Assembly (NCBI GenBank): GCA_034437655.1
Contig: DAOTTU010000092.1
Location: forward strand, 38,646-102,645
DNA length: 64,000 bases
Direction of reading: 5' to 3'
Source of the DNA: J027 sp034437655
GTDB taxonomy: Bacteria > Chloroflexota > Anaerolineae > Aggregatilineales > J027
A model generated the notes under the pieces. It had not been told where the DNA came from. It did no database searches and saw only the letters and a list, made by a program, of their open reading frames with translations. Position 1 is the stretch's first letter. Each line of letters begins with the position of its first letter. The position numbers were made by a program, and so were the translations under genes. Positions 41,363-50,651 of the stretch are shown here, in pieces.

Positions 41363-44300
41363 ATGCCAAAGCTCATTGATTCACTGCGCAGTTATGTTCC
41401 CTGGCTTGTGGCACGGCATTTCATGGTATCGGGTGAACCGCTGCGTGAGCCCATTGCCGACCACTTTGAGGCCACGATTCTATTTGCAGATATTTCAGGG
41501 TTCTCAAAACTTGCCAGTCATTTGTCTTCTGAGCAAAGCCTGGCTGGTCCAGAACGATTAACGACGATGTTAAATCGTTATTTTGGGACCTTGATTGATA
41601 TTATCTGGGAACATGGTGGTGATGTCGTCAAGTTTGCTGGGGATGGCATTTACGCCGTATGGCCAAAGCCTGCCCACCCAGACAAGAGCCTTCAGACAAT
41701 CACATACTATGCCGTGCAAGCTGCACTGCGCACCCAACAACAGCTTCATGAGTATGAAATTGAGCCGGGCCACTTCCTCTCGTTACGCATCGGGCTCAGT
41801 AGCGGTCATATCAGCGCGGCGACGGTGGGTGGCGTATTGAAGCGTTGGGAATTTTTGCTTTCTGGAACACCGTTGGCACAGGTGAATGAAGCCAGTGAAA
41901 TTGCTGAACGTGGTGAAGTTGTTGCAGATGCCAGCGTTATAGCTCTGGTTGAACAGCATTTGACAGCCGCCCCTACTACGGCAAACGGCTACTGGCGAGT
42001 CGATACATTGAACACGTCAGTGACATCGCAACCCATTCCACCACCGGATTTACCAGAAACAGCGGTTGATGGGTTGAGTGGTTTCGTTGCAGGGGCAATC
42101 ACCTCACGTTTAAGCGCTAATCAGGTCGGTTGGCTTGCCGAAAATCGTCGTGTCTCGGTGATGTTTGTGAACATACACGGCATAACGCAGCATGAAGCCA
42201 ATATGATAGATAAAATGCAGTCTATCATGCGTGCCATGCAGATGACGCTTTATCGTCATGAGGGAAGCGTGCGGCAGTTTATTGTCGATGACAAAGGGAC
42301 GATTTTTATTGCGGCGTTTGGGGTGCCCCCCTTAACCCATGAAGATGATCCCATCCGCTCTGTTCATGCGGCTGTTGCACTAAAGCAACAACTCAATGAA
42401 CTCGGCTACATGGCCTCTATCGGCATTGCAACAGGCACGGCATTTTGTGGTCCGGTTGGTAATTCGCTGCGCCGTGAATATGCAATGGTTGGTGATGTTG
42501 TGGTGCTAGCCGCTCGGCTTATGGGCCAGGCCGACGACGACCAGATTTTGACAGACAGCGCAACGGCCACAGCCGCCCGGACGCATATTAAGTTCCGTGA
42601 AGCCCCTGCCCGACGCTTAAAAGGCTACCAGGACCCGGTGCCTATTTTTATCCCACAGGAACGGACACTCGTTGAGAAATCGTTGCGTCCGATCATTGGA
42701 CGAGAAGCTGAATTAAATCGCATCACAGACTCACTTGACAGGTTAGAACAACAAGTCGGCCACGCCCTGCTTATCGAAGGCGCGGCAGGGATAGGAAAAA
42801 CACGCCTTGTCGAAGAATTGAAAACCTACGCCGTAGCGCGACAGATGCGTACCTTGTCTGGTAAGGGTGATTTTGTGGACCGCACGACACCCTACCATGC
42901 CTGGCGTGATGTCCTCAGTACGATGTTTGAAGTCAATAACTTTGCCAAGACACGTTCGCGCAGCCTGACCATTATGGCTAAACTGGCTGTTGATCCGGAA
43001 CTCTCACAATTAGCCCCGCTGCTGAACACAGTCTTGCCGCTCGACATCCAGGAAACCGAAACAACCGAAGCAATGTCCAGTGAGACTCGTGCTGAAAACA
43101 CGCGCTATTTATTACTTAAACTCCTCGAAATTGACATCCGCAAGCGTTCAGCAGTCATCATTTTAGAGGATGCACACTGGATGGATTCGGCGTCCTGGGC
43201 GTTGGTTTTGGCGGCGGTTCAGCGTATTAGTAATCTGTTGCTGGTCGTTATCATGCGTCCACTGGAAGCACTACCGTCGGAGTTGATTCAATTACGAGCG
43301 ATGACAACGACTACCGACATCCACCTCACACCGTTGACCTTACAAGAAACGGGTGAGCTTATCGCACAGCGCCTTGAAGTAGTCGCGGTGAATGCAGCCA
43401 TCACCACCGGGGTATATGAAAAAGCCCACGGCAATCCACTCTTTACCGAGCAACTTGTCTATGCACTCTCTGATGAGGATTATATTACGACGGATGACGG
43501 TGAATGCCATCTGCGCGAAGGTATTACGGACATGAGTAGCGTTGTCGTCCCTGATACGCTTCAGGAGGTCATTACAGCACGTGTGGATCGCTTGCCTCCA
43601 CCGCTACAATTGACGCTGAAGGTGGCCAGCGTAATTGGTGAGAATTTCTTACAACAAACGCTTGTCGATATTTATCCAATTGCGGAAGACCGCCATGCTG
43701 TGCCTGACTATCTACAAGACTTGATTACACTTGATTTAATTGTGCGTACGACAGATGCGCCAGAATACGCCTTCAAGCAGAGTATTACCCGCGATGTTGC
43801 GTATAATATTATGCTTTTTGCGCAACGCAAAGCGCTGCATGAGGCCGTCGCACGCTGGTATGAACGCAACTATGTGTATGACCTTTCGCCGTTCTATGCC
43901 TTGCTCGCCTATCACTGGCAACAATCTGAGGTGACATCCAAACAGATTGAGTATCTTGAAAAGGCTGCACAGAAAGCCTATCGCAACGGTGCGTATCGTG
44001 AAGTTGTGGATTTTTTGACGCAGGCGGAGAAAAGTTCACCACGAACCGTCGAAACGCGCAAGGTGCGGTGGGCGTCGATGCTATTTGAAGCATATTGGGC
44101 TATTGGTAATTTGCAGGGGAGCCGCACAGCAGCCGAGCGAGTGTTAGATGCGGCTGGCCAAACGTTGCCGCAGAGCCGCACCATGCTCATCGGTGACATC
44201 GTGCGCCAGGTCGGCCGACAAATTGGGCACCGATTACTCCCCGGTGTTTTTATAGGTCGTGCAGAACGTTCAGACGAAAACCTGCGTATCGTGCGTGCCT

Positions 44301-45394
44301 ACAATCGGTTGCAGGAGGTGTTTTATTTCGCCAATTCGCCAATTCTGGCATTTTATGCCGGGTTCCGCACACTCAATCTTGCAGAATCAATAGGTGATTC
44401 ATTGCCAGAGTTGCCGGGTATTTATGCCAATTCTGCAATCGGCATGAGCATTGTCAGGTTGCCACGACTTGCTCGCATTTACGAAAAGCTGGCGATTGAA
44501 GGGAGTACAAAACTTGCTGATCCTGCTGTTACAGCTCGTGTAAGCAATCGCATTGGTGTATATCTCAGTGGCTATGGCAAATGGCAGCAAGCACGGATGC
44601 ACTTTTCACATGCAATCCAACAGTACACCACCTTAGAAGACAAGCGTGGTTTAGGAGATAGCCTTACTGCGAGTGCGTTTGCCGAAGCCTTACATGGTGA
44701 CTTTACGACCAGTCATGCACAATTCACACAGCTTGAATCTGTCGCGATGAACAGCAATAATCGTGAACATACTGCCTGGGCCATGAGCGGGCTTGGGAGT
44801 CTTCAGCAGGTGTATGGCGACTATGAACAAGCACTTGAGTTAATGATTTCCGCCCGCAAGTTGCTCGAAGATGTTGAAGATCGTGTGTCTTATATCAATA
44901 ATTTAGGTACATTGGCTGCTGTCCATCTGGAGATGCAGAATTATCAAGAGGCCTACCAGAGTGCCGTCAGGGTCTTTGAAATTGTTGCACAGCGTGGTAC
45001 GCCAATCAGTTATGTCGCTTTTGGTGGATATGCAAACATGCCGTATGTGTTCATGATGTTGTCGCTCTGCAATGCGGTCGATGTGACCTCTGATTATATC
45101 CGGGTGGGGTTACAGAAAATGCGAGCGTTTGTACGTGTTTTTCCGGTTGGACGACCACGCTACATGTTGTTACAGGGCATGTATGCGTTACTTAATGGCA
45201 AGCAGACCAGCGCGGCACGGTTCTGGAAACGTGCTGTTCGTGTTGCAAATGAGATGGACATGCCCTATGAAGCAGCGCTGGCAAACTGGCATTTGAGTCA
45301 CTACCTGGCTGACGATGCCACCACCACTGATACCGCACAGCAGACTTTTGCCAATTTGAACGCTGCACCGCCAACATTAAAGGGGCGAAAGTGA
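41363..45394 (+). CDS. Soluble adenylyl cyclase-like protein: two cyclase domains, ATPase and TPR region
   Basis: 1343 residues in the order of mammalian soluble adenylyl cyclase. Cyclase domain C1 (~35-190) has metal Asp 43 in FADISGFS and Asp 94 in VKFAGDG. Domain C2 (~262-425) lacks the first metal Asp (FVNIHG) but has DDKGTIFIAAFG with Lys 311 and REYAMVGDVVVLAARLM. An AAA/STAND ATPase follows (Walker A EGAAGIGKT at ~472-480, Walker B IILEDAH). The rest (~880-1330) is helical TPR-like repeat. The transition-state Asn expected in GxxVNLAAR is Val 381, while Arg 385 is kept, so cAMP synthesis is uncertain. A TATAAT lies at 41315-41320. Convergent with the WD40 kinase, 8 bp away. Confidence 0.85.
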   Translation: MPKLIDSLRSYVPWLVARHFMVSGEPLREPIADHFEATILFADISGFSKLASHLSSEQSLAGPERLTTMLNRYFGTLIDIIWEHGGDVVKFAGDGIYAVWPKPAHPDKSLQTITYYAVQAALRTQQQLHEYEIEPGHFLSLRIGLSSGHISAATVGGVLKRWEFLLSGTPLAQVNEASEIAERGEVVADASVIALVEQHLTAAPTTANGYWRVDTLNTSVTSQPIPPPDLPETAVDGLSGFVAGAITSRLSANQVGWLAENRRVSVMFVNIHGITQHEANMIDKMQSIMRAMQMTLYRHEGSVRQFIVDDKGTIFIAAFGVPPLTHEDDPIRSVHAAVALKQQLNELGYMASIGIATGTAFCGPVGNSLRREYAMVGDVVVLAARLMGQADDDQILTDSATATAARTHIKFREAPARRLKGYQDPVPIFIPQERTLVEKSLRPIIGREAELNRITDSLDRLEQQVGHALLIEGAAGIGKTRLVEELKTYAVARQMRTLSGKGDFVDRTTPYHAWRDVLSTMFEVNNFAKTRSRSLTIMAKLAVDPELSQLAPLLNTVLPLDIQETETTEAMSSETRAENTRYLLLKLLEIDIRKRSAVIILEDAHWMDSASWALVLAAVQRISNLLLVVIMRPLEALPSELIQLRAMTTTTDIHLTPLTLQETGELIAQRLEVVAVNAAITTGVYEKAHGNPLFTEQLVYALSDEDYITTDDGECHLREGITDMSSVVVPDTLQEVITARVDRLPPPLQLTLKVASVIGENFLQQTLVDIYPIAEDRHAVPDYLQDLITLDLIVRTTDAPEYAFKQSITRDVAYNIMLFAQRKALHEAVARWYERNYVYDLSPFYALLAYHWQQSEVTSKQIEYLEKAAQKAYRNGAYREVVDFLTQAEKSSPRTVETRKVRWASMLFEAYWAIGNLQGSRTAAERVLDAAGQTLPQSRTMLIGDIVRQVGRQIGHRLLPGVFIGRAERSDENLRIVRAYNRLQEVFYFANSPILAFYAGFRTLNLAESIGDSLPELPGIYANSAIGMSIVRLPRLARIYEKLAIEGSTKLADPAVTARVSNRIGVYLSGYGKWQQARMHFSHAIQQYTTLEDKRGLGDSLTASAFAEALHGDFTTSHAQFTQLESVAMNSNNREHTAWAMSGLGSLQQVYGDYEQALELMISARKLLEDVEDRVSYINNLGTLAAVHLEMQNYQEAYQSAVRVFEIVAQRGTPISYVAFGGYANMPYVFMMLSLCNAVDVTSDYIRVGLQKMRAFVRVFPVGRPRYMLLQGMYALLNGKQTSAARFWKRAVRVANEMDMPYEAALANWHLSHYLADDATTTDTAQQTFANLNAAPPTLKGRK

Positions 45395-45402
45395 ATTAAA
45401 GA

Positions 45403-48400
45403 TTATTCGCCCAGCAAAGTAAGACGCTGTTCACTGGTCAGTGGACGTGTGCGGAGTGATAGCGCCAGGTCCAGCAATTCATCTGTATCAGTTTGTGTGG
45501 TTAGGATGCGTACCGCGCCACGATCCGTTGTCAGGTCGCGGGTAGCCATCAAAATACGGTCACCAGCTACATTCCAATGTATGTCTTCTAGCCGTAGGTT
45601 TCCCTCTGGCACAGCGCGAAATAGCTCAACTCCCTCATCTAGATTCCAGATTCGGATGCCAGGGCTACGGTCTACGGTCAAAAGCCGCCCATCTTCATCC
45701 CAATCAAGTCCATAGACGGTATCAGTGAAAACATCATAAACGCGAGTGGCACTGCTAATCTGCCCGGCCTCATTGGCGCTGGCAAGTGTCCAGACGCGCA
45801 TGGTTTGGTCCTGGCTGGTGGTGATGATTTGACGCTCGTCGGGCGTCCAGATCGCACTGGTCACCGGGCTGGTATGCCCACTGAGTTCATAAAGCAGTTC
45901 ACCTGTAGCAACGTCATAAACTGTTACAGTATCGGCAAAAAGCCCATCTCCCCAGACAAGGAGTTGTGATTCGTCGTTGTTCCAGCGCACACCAAATGTG
46001 ATTAACATATCTGTCGTTGGAAAATCACGCACGATTTCGCCTGTAGTAGCATCCCAAAGTGTGACACTCCCATCATCTCCAGACGCGAGTAGCTGTGATT
46101 CATCGCTGTTCCATAGAATTGAACTGACATTGACCCCAGGCGTGTCAGTTTGTTGGAGCGCGAGTTGCTGCTCACCTGTTTGAACATCCCAGAGCCGAAT
46201 AAACCCATCATCCCCACCCGTGATTAGCTGTTCGCCATCGCCGCGCCAGACGGCTACATTGATTTCAAAACGCTGCTCTTCGATCCGATGTTCAGCAGTA
46301 AAAATCTGCTCGCCGCTTGCCAGATTCCATACGATCACCGTTCCGTCGTCGCTGGCGCTGGCAAGTTGGGTGTTATCTGGACGCCAGGTCAACGTGTCGG
46401 CTGAAGCGGTATGCCCCTGTTCGAACAGCAGCGCTGTATCGGCTCCAATTTCCCAAACTGCGACAGTACCATCTGCATAGCCAGTAGCAACCAGTGATTC
46501 GTCTGATGACCATTGCACGGTTGCCGGGTAGCTTTCGTCGGACGTAAAGCGTTCAATTTCGTTGAACTGGGCACGTTCAGCATTACTAATCACGCGCCAA
46601 ACCCGCGTTGAATTGTCACGGCCACCAACTGTGAGAATCTGTTGTTCGTTTTCATGCCAAACAAGTTCACGCAATGCGTCTGTGTGACCAATCAACTCTG
46701 TAATCAATGTGCCAGTTGCTGCCTCCCAGACGATAACCCGCGAAGGTTGTTCGGGGATAGGGTTGTCAGTCCATACATAGGCGAGTTGTCCCGAAGGACT
46801 CCAGCCACCGCGAATGATCGTTTCGTTGTCGCGCAGAATATCGTCAAATGGCAAGCTGGGTTGGATCTCTGTACCATCCAGCCAGACCACAGCGCGATCT
46901 GCCGCGTAAATAAGCAACATGCCCGCTTGCGTTGGTGACCAGTTCACCCCTTTTATATCTGTCAGGCTAGACACACAATAGTTTTGCTCGCCCGTTAACG
47001 CATCCCAGACTGTGACCTGTGCATCATTGTCATGAATCGTAGCGAGTTGTGTACCATTTTGTGAAACCGCAACATGGTCATTGCCCTGTCGATCCTCTAG
47101 TTCAATGCTTTTGACAGAGACATCCAGCATGTGCAGCAGGGTCCCATCGTCAATTGACCAGATGTGTGATGCTGTACTATTCCCCCAGGAAACAAGCGTG
47201 CTATCGTCAAGCCAGCGACTGTATTGAAGCTCAGTATCCGGGATTGCATAGACGGTGGTCGTTTCTCCTGTGGTTGTGTTGACGACGCCCACGCTGCCAG
47301 TTGGGTGTTCGGGCGAATTGTAATGATGAATCGCGACAAGTTCTGCATTTGTCGAAAGTGCGGGGTTGATGCCGCTAAGCGTCACTCGCTGCGTGCCGTC
47401 ATTTTCCCAGATACCAGATTCTCCGACAAGAAACCCTAAACTCTCTTGCGCCTCGACCAGGAAAAAATCACCCGTAGTTGACCAGATCATGTCTGTAATG
47501 TTTTCATTGTGTGCGGCGGGAATGGTTTCCAATAAAGCCAGTTCAGCCGCGTTGCTATCATACTGATAGCGATAGAGTTGACCTGTGCTATCACCCAATA
47601 GCAGCGTGCCATCACGGCTCATCGCACCTGCTAGCAATGAGCCATCATGTGCATCAAAGTTTGCATACTCAACCCCGTTGGTAGCGTCCACCATGCGCAA
47701 TTGTCGGTCAGTGCCCCACACTAAAATTCGTGTGTAATCCGCCGTCCACGTTGCGCCAAGCGGTTGGGACTCACTCCGTATATATAACTCTTCGTTCACA
47801 CTCTGGATGGCAGTACTCAGTGCAAGTTCTGCGCTACCAACAACTGGCCGCCCACGTGGGGTTAAGGCTTCAATCGCAAGGTTAAGTGCTATCATTGGAT
47901 CAGTGTCAAGATAGGTAAACACTTGCTCTGCCAGTCGCCGTGATTCCTGTCGCTGTGACTGAGCGTTTTCTGTAGCAGCGACGCTCAATAACTCGGCCTG
48001 TTCGCGCTGATTTTCGCTCTCGTTAATCAGGAAAATGACACCTATAAGCAACGCACCAATCACACCTAGAATCGCGACGCTCACCAGGCGTCGGTTGCGT
48101 CGTCGTCTTTGCGTGATTGCTTTCTCGCTCTGGTCTATCAATCCCTGGGCAGCCGGGCTAATGTAAAGCGTGTCCAGATGTACGCGAATAGCGCTCAACT
48201 CTTCCGCTGTTAGCAATGAATTGAAGCGTTCGTAGTCACCAAGACGGCGTTGCAGCAATTCTTGAGCAGCCTTACGGGCGGCCGTCTCAGCATCGAGTTG
48301 AACTTGTGCAGCAAGGTAGTCATGAACCAGTTCATAAGCCGGCCCGTCGCTTGTTTCCAGCAGACGTAACACATGACTTTCACGAAGTCTATGAAGAATT

Positions 48401-50469
48401 GTCTCGAGTAGTGATGTATCCTGGCCGATTGAAGCAAGTTCATCGTTGAGTCGCTGCGCGGTTTTGACATCACGAGTCTGATCTTGCCGCACCAATCCTT
48501 CGATAATGAGCCGTGCCACCTGGCGCTGCTCGGCGGGGAGTTTGTTGAGAATGCGCTGTAAGTATGAGCCTAACACACCGCGTGCCCGGCCAGCACCCTC
48601 ATAATCAGCAAAGGTCAGGTTCTTACGGTCTTCGGGAAGGCCTTCAATAAGTGCTGTGCCAACGAGTTGTAGCTGCGGTGGTGCGATGGCGTTGTTTTCA
48701 TCGCCAAGATCATTGAGGATGTCGTCAACTAGCCCCGCTTCGAAACTATAGTCCTGCTCGTTCGCTGGTAGCGTCAATGCCTGTTCTGCTTCATCACGCT
48801 TCAGGCGGCGTAGCAAAAACTCTTGATTAAACGGTTGTTCGATGGCAGGTTGGAAACTTGCCACCATGCCAAAATACTCGGTACGCATGGCCAGAATTAC
48901 ACGGACCTGTAATGTTTCATCGTCAATACAGGCTGCAATTTCTTGAATGAATGTGGCACGTGCAGTTTCGTCAATGACGTCGGTAAAAAAGGTTTCAAAC
49001 TGGTCGAAGAAAATGAAGATTTCACGTTTATCACCAATAACTTTGGCGATGGCTCGCAGATATGCACGTAGCGACCCGGCTTGTAGTCCAGCCGTTTTGC
49101 TTTCGTCATGTAGCAGCAGATTTTTGAGGGCAAGGTCTGGCGTTGAAACTCGTACTGCTGTGTAAAGTGGCAAATACCCGCCAGCCAGCAAGCGTGGCAT
49201 TAGCCCGGCACGAATCAAAGACGTTTTACCCGCACCACTTTCGGCGTGAAGAATGGTCAGCTTACTGAATGGCGCACGATCTAACATGCCATCAATCGCA
49301 GTATCGCGGCCGAAAAAGAGCTTGTTGTCAGCTAAATCATAAGATTCAAGGGCCTTATATGGTCCTTCGATCAGCTCAGGTTCCTGATTGGCTCGGTGGC
49401 GTAAATCTTCAACGTAATCTAACAATGCCTCAGCCAGCGCAACATGTTCCCCCTGAGATTCGCGCATGGCTTCACGGATACGGTTACGCAAACCGCGTGC
49501 GCCCATGTCAATCGCGTTCTGTACACCGTCCATCGCGATACTGTCTGTCAGGAGTTGGGTGGCGTCATCAGTGTCTGGCAGGATGACTTCACCGTTTTCA
49601 ATCGCGTCAACTGCATCTTGAAAAGCGTCGATAAAGTTTTCGACCGTCTGATACCGTTTTTCAGGGAGTTTGGCCATTGCACGCTGAAGCACATGGTCAA
49701 TACTCGGAATGATATTGGGCACGAACTCAGCAACCAGCGGCGGCACTTCATCAAGATGCTTGTACATCAGGCTAAATGGTGTGTCGGCATGGAATGGAAG
49801 CCGGCCGGTGAGCATTTTAAACGTCATGACGCCCAGTGCATAAATGTCGGTGCGTTGATCGACTGGTTCAGTACGCCATTGTTCAGGGGACATATAACCC
49901 GGTGTACCCATGACCATCCCTGTGAGCGTGAGCCCCGCCGTTTCTTCTTTCCACTTGGCAATGCCAAAGTCAGTTAAATACGTGTTGCCTTCGACATCAA
50001 GCAAGACATTGCCCGGTTTCAAGTCACGATGGATAATGCCTTGGCCATGAGCATAAGTCAGGGCGCTGGCAATCTGTTTCAGGAGCTGCATCGTGATTTC
50101 AAGTGGGAGCCGACCGTTCGCGATCATGTTGTCTAGCGACCCGCCCTCAATCAATTTCATCACGATATACATTAAATTGCCGCTGGTGCCGAATTCATAA
50201 ACGGGCAGGACATGAGGATGTTCCAGGTTTTGCATCAGGTGTGCTTCACGCTTAAAACGCTCAATAAAGTCGGGGGTTTCTGTAAAGTCCTGTGAAATGA
50301 CCTTAACGGCAACTTGCTCCTCGTCGCTATCACGAATAGCGCGGTAAACGATGGCCATACCACCTTTACCAATACGTTGCTCAATAAAGCAGGAGCCAAG
50401 TTTCTGACCAATAATTAAATTGTCGATCAGGGTCAGCGCTTGCCCTGTTGCAGTTGATCGCCCCATCAT
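45403..50469 (-). CDS. Ser/Thr kinase-nSTAND ATPase-WD40 repeat signalling protein
   Basis: 1688 residues. The kinase domain (~25-285) is intact: RIGKGGMAIVYRA, VAVKVI, HRDLKPGN, LTDFGIAK and GTPGYMSPEQW. A novel-STAND ATPase follows with FFGRDTAIDGML and Walker A HAESGAGKTSLIRAG near 408-422 and FIFFDQFETFFTDV as Walker B. A basic stretch and one membrane helix (~793-815, VSVAILGVIGALLIGVIFLI) separate it from about 14 WD40-like repeats that fill the rest (~900-1660, for example DGTVIVWNLASGEQ, DQTMRVWTLAS). Orientation would put the kinase and ATPase inside and the propellers outside. Such kinase-STAND-propeller proteins occur in Chloroflexota and cyanobacteria; the ligand is unknown. Confidence 0.9.
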   Translation of the reverse strand: MMGRSTATGQALTLIDNLIIGQKLGSCFIEQRIGKGGMAIVYRAIRDSDEEQVAVKVISQDFTETPDFIERFKREAHLMQNLEHPHVLPVYEFGTSGNLMYIVMKLIEGGSLDNMIANGRLPLEITMQLLKQIASALTYAHGQGIIHRDLKPGNVLLDVEGNTYLTDFGIAKWKEETAGLTLTGMVMGTPGYMSPEQWRTEPVDQRTDIYALGVMTFKMLTGRLPFHADTPFSLMYKHLDEVPPLVAEFVPNIIPSIDHVLQRAMAKLPEKRYQTVENFIDAFQDAVDAIENGEVILPDTDDATQLLTDSIAMDGVQNAIDMGARGLRNRIREAMRESQGEHVALAEALLDYVEDLRHRANQEPELIEGPYKALESYDLADNKLFFGRDTAIDGMLDRAPFSKLTILHAESGAGKTSLIRAGLMPRLLAGGYLPLYTAVRVSTPDLALKNLLLHDESKTAGLQAGSLRAYLRAIAKVIGDKREIFIFFDQFETFFTDVIDETARATFIQEIAACIDDETLQVRVILAMRTEYFGMVASFQPAIEQPFNQEFLLRRLKRDEAEQALTLPANEQDYSFEAGLVDDILNDLGDENNAIAPPQLQLVGTALIEGLPEDRKNLTFADYEGAGRARGVLGSYLQRILNKLPAEQRQVARLIIEGLVRQDQTRDVKTAQRLNDELASIGQDTSLLETILHRLRESHVLRLLETSDGPAYELVHDYLAAQVQLDAETAARKAAQELLQRRLGDYERFNSLLTAEELSAIRVHLDTLYISPAAQGLIDQSEKAITQRRRRNRRLVSVAILGVIGALLIGVIFLINESENQREQAELLSVAATENAQSQRQESRRLAEQVFTYLDTDPMIALNLAIEALTPRGRPVVGSAELALSTAIQSVNEELYIRSESQPLGATWTADYTRILVWGTDRQLRMVDATNGVEYANFDAHDGSLLAGAMSRDGTLLLGDSTGQLYRYQYDSNAAELALLETIPAAHNENITDMIWSTTGDFFLVEAQESLGFLVGESGIWENDGTQRVTLSGINPALSTNAELVAIHHYNSPEHPTGSVGVVNTTTGETTTVYAIPDTELQYSRWLDDSTLVSWGNSTASHIWSIDDGTLLHMLDVSVKSIELEDRQGNDHVAVSQNGTQLATIHDNDAQVTVWDALTGEQNYCVSSLTDIKGVNWSPTQAGMLLIYAADRAVVWLDGTEIQPSLPFDDILRDNETIIRGGWSPSGQLAYVWTDNPIPEQPSRVIVWEAATGTLITELIGHTDALRELVWHENEQQILTVGGRDNSTRVWRVISNAERAQFNEIERFTSDESYPATVQWSSDESLVATGYADGTVAVWEIGADTALLFEQGHTASADTLTWRPDNTQLASASDDGTVIVWNLASGEQIFTAEHRIEEQRFEINVAVWRGDGEQLITGGDDGFIRLWDVQTGEQQLALQQTDTPGVNVSSILWNSDESQLLASGDDGSVTLWDATTGEIVRDFPTTDMLITFGVRWNNDESQLLVWGDGLFADTVTVYDVATGELLYELSGHTSPVTSAIWTPDERQIITTSQDQTMRVWTLASANEAGQISSATRVYDVFTDTVYGLDWDEDGRLLTVDRSPGIRIWNLDEGVELFRAVPEGNLRLEDIHWNVAGDRILMATRDLTTDRGAVRILTTQTDTDELLDLALSLRTRPLTSEQRLTLLGE

Positions 50470-50651
50470 TTAATCCTGACGTTATTTTCCAAACTCAATC
50501 TATCATAACGTATCTGCTGAGCAGTGTGGTTAACAAACTGTAATATGTAGAGATTGCGTTGGCGTATGGTGTGGCCAGGAAAGTCCTTGCTGGCCTACAG
50601 CGAGAACCGTTAAAATGGTAAAAATCTCTCAGCGCATAGAATCGTATTTTG

